Shown: positions 6,631 through 8,599 of the stretch, piece after piece | Layout of the letters: every line of letters starts with the position of its first letter | Position numbering within the stretch: position 1 is the first letter of the stretch | Source: JAKOQB01 sp050258235 | GTDB taxonomy: Bacteria > Pseudomonadota > Gammaproteobacteria > Burkholderiales > Burkholderiaceae_F | Length of the DNA: 8,599 nt | Direction: 5' to 3' | NCBI GenBank assembly: GCA_050258235.1 | Contig: JBLMYK010000077.1 | Coordinates: 1-8,599, forward strand | Notes under the pieces: generated by a model | Told to the model about the DNA's origin: nothing | Databases searched by the model: none | What the model saw: the letters and a program-made list of their open reading frames with translations, nothing else | Made by a program: the position numbers and the translations under genes

Positions 6631-7071
6631 GTGAAATCACTTTCGCTGCCGGTGATCGCCGCCATTCTGTTCGGGATCTGCGGCGGCATCGCGGCAGCCA
6701 GCCTGCACTTCACGCTGATCGAATTTGCGACCGAGAGCGGCGTGAACCGCTGGGTGTTCGTCGTCGTGCCGGGGTTGTTCGCCGCCCTGTTCGCGCTGTT
6801 CGTCTACCAGGGCGCGGAGAAACACGTGGCGACGGTCGGCCAGTCGCTGTCGCGCGGACTGCTGGTCGCGCTGCTGTCGTGGTTCGGCGTTTCCATGCTC
6901 GCGACCGCGGTCTGGTTTCCGATCGAGGACTTCTTCAGGTGGCTGTCGACGGTGCTGCTGCTGTCGGGCGTGATCGGCGGCGGCCCGATCCTGCTGGCTG
7001 CCATGTGTGCCGGCGCGATCGTCGGCGTCGAGATCAAGCGCCGCCGCGCGGCCTGGGTGCTGAAATCCTGA
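6631..7071 (+). CDS. Small four-helix membrane protein of unknown function
   Basis: A 146-residue very hydrophobic protein that I do not recognise. Segments at about 5-27, 40-60, 74-96 and 104-134 can span the membrane; the last is long and glycine-rich (GVIGGGPI, 113-120). An IKRRR cluster at 135-139 before the C-terminus predicts that the tail lies in the cytoplasm. The loop 28-39 holds Glu and Arg; 60-74 is a hydrophilic turn with a His. No catalytic motif is visible. The start is a GTG with AGGGA about 11 nt upstream, a weak but usable site. It is set between the RidA gene (61 bp upstream) and the acyl-CoA dehydrogenase (19 bp downstream) in the same direction, so it is likely co-transcribed. 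Codon use resembles the neighbours, which supports a real gene. A transport or membrane-scaffold role would be speculation. Confidence 0.75.
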   Translation: MKSLSLPVIAAILFGICGGIAAASLHFTLIEFATESGVNRWVFVVVPGLFAALFALFVYQGAEKHVATVGQSLSRGLLVALLSWFGVSMLATAVWFPIEDFFRWLSTVLLLSGVIGGGPILLAAMCAGAIVGVEIKRRRAAWVLKS

Positions 7072-7090
7072 ATTCCGAAAGAGGCGTCCC

Positions 7091-8218
7091 ATGCTCAACG
7101 AAGAACACCGGTTGCTGCGCGACAGCCTGCGCGACTTTGCGCAGGCGCGGCTGGCCCCGTTCGCCGCGCAGTGGGACCGCGATCACACGTTTCCCAAGGA
7201 AGCGCTGAAGGAACTCGCCGCGCTCGGCGCGTTCGGCATCGCGGTGCCCGAGCAGTACGGTGGCGCCGGCATGGACTACACCGCGCTCGCGGTCGCGCTG
7301 GAGGAAATCGCCGCCGGCGACGGCGGCGTCTCGACGGTCATCAGCGTCAACAACTGCCCGGTGTGCGCGATCCTGATGGGATTTGCCTCCGAGGAGCAGA
7401 AGCAGCGCTTCCTGAAGCCGCTCGCGAGCGGCGCCGCGCTCGGCGCCTTCTGCCTGACCGAGCCGCACGTCGGCAGCAATGCCGCGGCGCTGCGCACCAC
7501 CGCCACGCGCGACGGCGACCATTACGTGCTCAATGGCGTGAAGCAGTTCATCACCAGCGGCAAGCACGCCGACTACGCGATGGTGATCGCGGTGACCCAC
7601 AAGGACGCCGGCAAGCGCGGCATGGGAATGTTCGTGGTGCCGACGAACACGCCCGGCTACGTGGTCGCAAGGCTGGAGGAGAAGACCGGCCAGCATTCGT
7701 CCGACACCGCGCAGATCGTGTTCGAGAACTGCCGCGTGCCGGCCGCCAACCTGATCGGCGAAGAGGGCGAGGGCTACAAGATCGCGCTCTCCGCGCTCGA
7801 AGGCGGCCGCATCGGCATCGCCGCGCAGTCGGTCGGCATGGCGCGCGCCGCGTTCGAGGCAGCGCTCGCGTACGCGAAGGAGCGCACTTCGTTCGGGCAG
7901 CCGATCTTCGCGCACCAGGCGGTGAACTTCAGGCTGGCGGACATGGCCACGCGGATCGAGGCGGCGCGGCAACTGGTGCTCAACGCCGCGAGTCTCAAGG
8001 ACGCCGGCGTTCCGTGCCTGAAGGAAGCGGCGATGGCGAAACTCTTTGCCTCCGAGATGGCCGAACGCGTGTGCTCCGACGCGATCCAGATCCACGGCGG
8101 CTACGGCTACGTGACCGATTTTCCGGTCGAGCGCATCTGGCGCGACGTGCGCGTGTGCCAGATTTACGAGGGAACGAGCGACATCCAGCGGATCATCATT
8201 GGCAGGGCGCTGGCGTGA
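7091..8218 (+). CDS. Acyl-CoA dehydrogenase
   Basis: A 375-residue FAD-dependent acyl-CoA dehydrogenase of standard length, expected to be a soluble tetramer. It makes the alpha-beta double bond of an acyl-CoA and passes electrons to electron-transfer flavoprotein. The family signature AFCLTEPHVGSNA is at 119-131, with FITSGKHADY (153-162) of the middle beta domain. The C-terminal helical domain carries RTSFGQPI (265-272), QIHGGYGY (333-340) and the catalytic base E360 in YEGTSDIQR. Glu at this C-terminal position is the arrangement of short- and medium-chain, butyryl- and 2-methylbutyryl-type enzymes, unlike isovaleryl- and long-chain enzymes where it lies earlier; chain length is inferred only. 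AAAGAGG sits 6 nt before the ATG. It is the last gene of the cluster; no ETF, enoyl-CoA hydratase or 3-hydroxyacyl-CoA dehydrogenase gene lies in the window. Its stop codon overlaps the start of a palindromic repeat. Confidence 0.95.
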   Translation: MLNEEHRLLRDSLRDFAQARLAPFAAQWDRDHTFPKEALKELAALGAFGIAVPEQYGGAGMDYTALAVALEEIAAGDGGVSTVISVNNCPVCAILMGFASEEQKQRFLKPLASGAALGAFCLTEPHVGSNAAALRTTATRDGDHYVLNGVKQFITSGKHADYAMVIAVTHKDAGKRGMGMFVVPTNTPGYVVARLEEKTGQHSSDTAQIVFENCRVPAANLIGEEGEGYKIALSALEGGRIGIAAQSVGMARAAFEAALAYAKERTSFGQPIFAHQAVNFRLADMATRIEAARQLVLNAASLKDAGVPCLKEAAMAKLFASEMAERVCSDAIQIHGGYGYVTDFPVERIWRDVRVCQIYEGTSDIQRIIIGRALA

Positions 8219-8306
8219 AATCCCCCCGCACGCCTGGCGCGCGGCCCCCTTTTCAACAGGGGGCTGACTCAAACCCCCCTTTGGAAAAGGGGGCAGGGGG
8301 GATTTC
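8217..8306. repeat. 90-bp nested palindromic repeat element
   Basis: The ends are perfect 11-bp inverted copies: GAAATCCCCCC (8217-8227) and GGGGGGATTTC (8296-8306). Inside, CCCCCTTTTCAA (8245-8256) is mirrored by TTGGAAAAGGGGG (8281-8293) with one extra G. Smaller hairpins also form: GCCCCC/GGGGGC (8244-8249 with 8259-8264) and CCCCCTTT/AAAGGGGG (8275-8282 with 8286-8293, loop GGA). From memory, similar G/C-run palindromes with AAATCCCCC ends are dispersed between genes in Burkholderiales and often adjoin DUF559 genes. It has no coding capacity of its own. It may act as a transcript end or mRNA-stabilising structure for the acyl-CoA dehydrogenase, whose TGA it overlaps by two bases. A MITE- or REP-like origin is inference. 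Confidence 0.8.
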
Positions 8307-8312
8307 AAGGGC

Positions 8313-8599
8313 CTGCGCTACCGCGGTGACCTCAAACCTTTGGCGCGACATCTCCGCTCCAGCACGACCGACGCCGAGCGCACGCTATGGCAACGCCTGC
8401 GCGGCAAGCAGATCCAGGGCGCGCAGTTCTATCGACAGAAGCCGATCGGGGATTGCATCGTCGACTTCTACGCGCCGGCGGCACAACTGGTGATCGAAGT
8501 CGCTGGCGGGCAGCACTTCGAGGCGGATGCGGCGGCAAACGATGCAGCGCGTGACCGAGCGCTGAATGAGCTTGGGTTGCACGTGCTGCGGTTCGACAA
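8313..8599 (+). CDS. DUF559 endonuclease-like protein, 3' end beyond the window, atypical start
   Basis: The frame reads LRYRGDLKPLARHLRS, then TDAERTLWQRLRGKQ, QFYRQKPIG, IVDFYAP and LVIEVAGGQHFE, and ends LGLHVLRFD at the window edge. This is a close match to the DUF559 family, small Vsr-like proteins of the PD-(D/E)XK nuclease fold, usually about 115-130 residues; 95 are visible. The family normally has Asp in the E-[LIV]-D-G motif; here codon 8502-8504 is GCT (Ala). The family's usual initiating Met before RYRGDLKPLARHL corresponds to CTG at 8313, and no in-frame ATG or GTG lies between the upstream TGA (8265-8267) and the conserved region; a TTG at 8340 would cut off the first residues. 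The open frame runs back through the palindromic repeat. It is either a gene starting at CTG/TTG or one that is decaying. Its cellular role is unknown. Confidence 0.75.
   Translation, partial: MRYRGDLKPLARHLRSSTTDAERTLWQRLRGKQIQGAQFYRQKPIGDCIVDFYAPAAQLVIEVAGGQHFEADAAANDAARDRALNELGLHVLRFD

Noticed and set aside
8217..8306. CRISPR repeat or simple rho-independent terminator as the sole explanation of the G/C-run palindrome
   Set aside because: There is no repeat-spacer periodicity, and the nested 11-bp terminal repeats with several internal stems exceed an ordinary terminator; a terminator-like effect remains possible as a side role.
7034..8308. A 424-residue minus-strand open frame
   Set aside because: It is antisense to the acyl-CoA dehydrogenase with His/Arg-rich low-complexity translation; its N-terminus is only the palindromic repeat read backwards.

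Overview
The window looks like chromosomal DNA from a high-GC (roughly two-thirds G+C by eye) environmental proteobacterium, most likely a betaproteobacterium of the Burkholderiales type. The basis is codon usage, the style of the catabolic enzymes, a remnant PEP-CTERM sorting signal, and a GC-rich palindromic repeat next to a DUF559 gene. The taxonomic call is inference; no rRNA or marker gene is present.

Left end (1-748): no intact gene. A 2.3-copy 10-bp tandem repeat lies at the very start. From about 639 down to 83 on the minus strand is a decayed gene fragment for a PQQ-type beta-propeller repeat protein ending in a PEP-CTERM-like anchor. It is truncated at its N-terminal side and frameshifted by a 5-bp tandem duplication. 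It is visibly poorer in G+C than the rest of the window. I see no feature in 26-82.

749-2368 (+) is an APC-superfamily amino-acid permease whose start is set by a strong Shine-Dalgarno. It converges on 2555-4132 (-), an aldehyde dehydrogenase of the glutamate-semialdehyde (P5C) dehydrogenase type. The 186 bp between their stop codons holds an imperfect hairpin that could serve as a terminator. A 135-bp divergent spacer (4133-4267) separates the dehydrogenase from a five-gene plus-strand cluster.

The cluster runs: acetyl-CoA acetyltransferase-type thiolase (4268-5449), C-factor-like short-chain dehydrogenase (5497-6174), RidA/YjgF-family protein lacking the canonical catalytic Arg (6186-6569), small four-helix membrane protein of unknown function (6631-7071), and acyl-CoA dehydrogenase (7091-8218). 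Gaps are 47, 11, 61 and 19 bp, so co-transcription is likely. Thiolase and acyl-CoA dehydrogenase point to acyl-CoA catabolism. With the divergent semialdehyde dehydrogenase and the nearby permease, the locus reads as an amino-acid or short acyl-CoA degradation region, but the substrate cannot be read from sequence.

Right end (8217-8599): a nested palindromic repeat begins inside the acyl-CoA dehydrogenase stop codon. It is followed by the 5' part of a DUF559 endonuclease-like gene that runs off the window, lacks an ATG/GTG start, and carries Ala where the family normally has Asp. I found no tRNA, rRNA, CRISPR array or intact insertion sequence. The items most worth a second look are the repeat/DUF559 pair, the PEP-CTERM pseudogene and the Arg-less RidA protein within the cluster; none amounts to a clearly new system.
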